From Phycisphaerales bacterium (GTDB taxonomy: Bacteria; Planctomycetota; Phycisphaerae; Phycisphaerales; UBA1924): a stretch of DNA of 64,000 bases. The notes under the pieces are model-generated. The model was not told where the DNA came from. It ran no database searches and worked only from the letters and a program-made list of their open reading frames with translations. The stretch spans positions 1-64,000 of the forward strand of contig JADYYE010000021.1 in the NCBI GenBank assembly GCA_020853815.1. Direction: 5' to 3'. Both the position numbers and the translations under genes were made by a program. Numbering within the stretch: the first letter of the stretch is position 1; every line of letters starts with the position of its first letter. Below are positions 62,105 to 64,000 of this stretch, one piece after another.

Positions 62105-64000
62105 ATGAACATGCGCGGGATGATGCGGGTCGGGGCGATGCGGACGGCGGCGGGATCGGCCTGCGTCGCGGGGCTGGTGTCGTGGGGCACGCTCGCGGCG
62201 GCGCGTGAGTTCCAACTCGAAGCCGCACAAGGCTCCGTCCGTGCGGGCATCACCTTCGGCGCGGGGGCCGTCGCAGCGCCAGGGAGTGATCCGGGCGAGG
62301 CGACATCGGCCGCCCAGCCCGCGGCTCCTGAAACCCCAGCTCAGCGCGACGCGCGCATGAAGTGGTTCCGCGAGGCCCGCTTTGGCATGTTCATCCACTG
62401 GGGGCTCTATGCCATCCCCGCGGGCGAGTGGAAGGGCAAGGAAGTCGGCGGGATCGGCGAGTGGATCATGAACTCGGCCCAGATCCCCGTCGCGGACTAC
62501 GAGCCGCTCGCCAAGCAGTTCAACCCCGTGAAGTTCAACGCCAAGGAGTGGGTCGCCACCGCCAAGCGCGCGGGGATGAAGTACATCGTCATCACCAGCA
62601 AGCACCACGACGGCTTCTGCCTCTGGGATTCCAAGCTCACCGACTACGACGTGATGGACGCCTCGCCCTTCAAGCGCGACATCCTGCGCGAGCTCTACGA
62701 CGAGTGCCAGAAAGAGGGGCTCACGATGTGCTTCTATCACTCGATCATGGACTGGCACCACCCCGACTACCTGCCCCGTCGCCCCTGGGACCCGCGCGAG
62801 GGCGTGAAGGCCGACTTCCCGAGATACGTCGAGCATCTCCGCGGGCAGGTGACCGAGCTCCTGACCAACTTCCCGAAGACCGGCATCCTCTGGTTCGACG
62901 GCGAGTGGGAGAACACCTGGACACACCAGCAGGGCCAGCCTCTCTATGACCTGTGCCGAAAGCTCGCGCCGGGCGTCATCGTCAACAACCGCGTCGACAA
63001 GGGGCGCGGCGGGATGGCGGGCATGAGCGACGCGGGCTTCGCCGGCGACTACGGCACGCCCGAGCAGGAGATCCCCGCGACCGGGATGCCCGGCGTCGAC
63101 TGGGAATCCTGTATGACCATGAACGACACCTGGGGCTTCAAGAAGAACGACCACAACTGGAAGTCCGCCACCACGCTCGTGCGCATGCTCATCGAAACCT
63201 CCAGCAAGGGCGGCAACTTCCTCCTCAACGTCGGGCCCACCAGCGAGGGCGTCATCCCGCCGGAGTCCGTCGAACGCCTCGCCGAAGTCGGCAAGTGGAT
63301 CGACGTGAACGCCGAGGCGATCTATGGCACGCACGCCGGGCCGTTCAAGAAACTCCCGTGGGGCCGCGCAACCGCCAAGGCCGACGGCAAGAACACCGCG
63401 CTCTACCTCTGCGTCTTCGACTGGCCCAGCGACGGCGTGCTGCGCGTCCCGGGCCTCGCCAACAAGCCGCTCTCCGCGTCGATCTTCGGCGGCGGCGAGA
63501 CGATGGCGCGGCGCGACGGCGACGACATCGCGATCAAGGTCGGCGACACCCCCCGCAACCCGCACGCGACGGTGGTGAAGCTCGTCGTCGAGGGCGAGCC
63601 ACAGGTCTTCGAGAAGCCGGTGAGGATGGGCGCGGACGGCGTGCTGAGCGCCATGGCCGTCGACGCCGAGGTTGTCGGCAAGACCGCCCGCTTCGAGGGC
63701 GAGCCCAAGAACGCCATCGGCTGGTGGATGGACGCCAAGGACTCCGTGAAGTGGAACGTGGAAGTCTCCAAGGCGGGCGACTACGCGGTCGAGGTCGAGA
63801 GCGCCTGCGCGCCGGGCAACGGAGGAACGTTCCGCATCGAGTTCGTGCAGAACGGCAAGGCCGAGGCGACGCTGGAAACGAGCGTGAAGGTGACTCAGGG
63901 CTGGACCGATTTCTCGCGACAGATCGCCGGCCGCGTGAGTCTTCGTGAGGGTCGCTACGAGCTGCGCGTCGTGCCGGTCAAGCTGGAGGCGGCGCTCATG
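62105..64000 (+). CDS. Alpha-L-fucosidase, GH29 (3' end beyond the window)
   Basis: The frame is open for 632 codons to the right edge. After a signal-like N-terminus, the catalytic domain begins [20 protein letters not shown] and contains [40 protein letters not shown] and ILWFDGEW, where the Asp at about residue 265 is the expected nucleophile. Later [20 protein letters not shown] closes the barrel, and a beta-rich domain follows. The enzyme removes terminal L-fucose from glycans, likely outside the cytoplasm. GGAGA lies six bases before the ATG. Confidence 0.93.
   Translation, partial: MNMRGMMRVGAMRTAAGSACVAGLVSWGTLAAAREFQLEAAQGSVRAGITFGAGAVAAPGSDPGEATSAAQPAAPETPAQRDARMKWFREARFGMFIHWGLYAIPAGEWKGKEVGGIGEWIMNSAQIPVADYEPLAKQFNPVKFNAKEWVATAKRAGMKYIVITSKHHDGFCLWDSKLTDYDVMDASPFKRDILRELYDECQKEGLTMCFYHSIMDWHHPDYLPRRPWDPREGVKADFPRYVEHLRGQVTELLTNFPKTGILWFDGEWENTWTHQQGQPLYDLCRKLAPGVIVNNRVDKGRGGMAGMSDAGFAGDYGTPEQEIPATGMPGVDWESCMTMNDTWGFKKNDHNWKSATTLVRMLIETSSKGGNFLLNVGPTSEGVIPPESVERLAEVGKWIDVNAEAIYGTHAGPFKKLPWGRATAKADGKNTALYLCVFDWPSDGVLRVPGLANKPLSASIFGGGETMARRDGDDIAIKVGDTPRNPHATVVKLVVEGEPQVFEKPVRMGADGVLSAMAVDAEVVGKTARFEGEPKNAIGWWMDAKDSVKWNVEVSKAGDYAVEVESACAPGNGGTFRIEFVQNGKAEATLETSVKVTQGWTDFSRQIAGRVSLREGRYELRVVPVKLEAALM

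Overview
The window is GC-rich bacterial DNA that looks like a chromosome segment of a Planctomycetota bacterium, probably Phycisphaerae-like. The lineage call is an inference. It rests on an adjacent DUF1800/DUF1501 pair, planctomycete-style prepilin-like and PEP-CTERM proteins, several small membrane proteins with zinc ribbons, a Ser/Thr kinase, and a groES-X-groEL arrangement. No phage, transposase, plasmid gene or CRISPR array was seen.

Layout. 0-1.1 kb: groEL (cut by the window edge), a small unknown gene and groES. 1.1-8.5 kb: a receiver-like protein, rmuC, an exported transglutaminase-like protein, an ExbB/ExbD/ExbD energy-transduction operon and a membrane-anchored tyrosine phosphatase. 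8.5-19 kb: recR-rpoN, a coiled-coil/Wzz-like membrane protein, a GDP-L-fucose synthase-like epimerase, a CBS protein, a second epimerase, an M42/M20-like peptidase and a lone atpG. 19-29 kb, all minus strand: a UvrD/RecB-type helicase-nuclease, an operon of exported protein, ECF sigma and candidate anti-sigma, DUF1800/DUF1501, and mutY with an Nfu-N-like gene. 29-38 kb, mostly plus strand: cdaA-ybbR (c-di-AMP), a zinc-ribbon membrane protein, uvrA, a MacB-like permease and a PEP-CTERM protein. 38-47 kb: infC with an AUC start, a Ser/Thr kinase, a prepilin-like protein, an OmpH-like protein, an M29 aminopeptidase, a padR-regulated pair and tRNA-Leu(UAA). 47.9-52.6 kb: a surface-polysaccharide cluster (pyruvyltransferase-like protein, three hexapeptide acyltransferases, a glycosyltransferase). 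52.6-64 kb: zinc-ribbon and tiny membrane proteins, a pseudo-receiver/GGDEF pair, two secreted proteins (LTD/PEP-CTERM and DUF4353), a tandemly duplicated membrane protein, an MFS transporter and a divergent GH29 alpha-L-fucosidase open at the right edge.

Functional themes are genome maintenance (recR, rmuC, uvrA, mutY, UvrD-nuclease), second messengers (c-di-AMP, c-di-GMP), envelope polysaccharide, and fucose making and release.

The least explained signal is in the gaps. Many genes are followed, a few bases after or even across the stop codon, by tracts of degenerate 7-9 nt repeats. The units differ between genes (GGCACTN, GCGAAACA, CACGGAGT, CATGTTCA, GCCAANTT), but most tracts read on the coding strand of the gene they follow, and one composite module occurs almost unchanged behind two unrelated genes 24 kb apart. 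A second recurrent pattern is a TANNNT hexamer placed 6-9 nt before the start codon of genes with no usable Shine-Dalgarno sequence, as expected for leaderless transcription.
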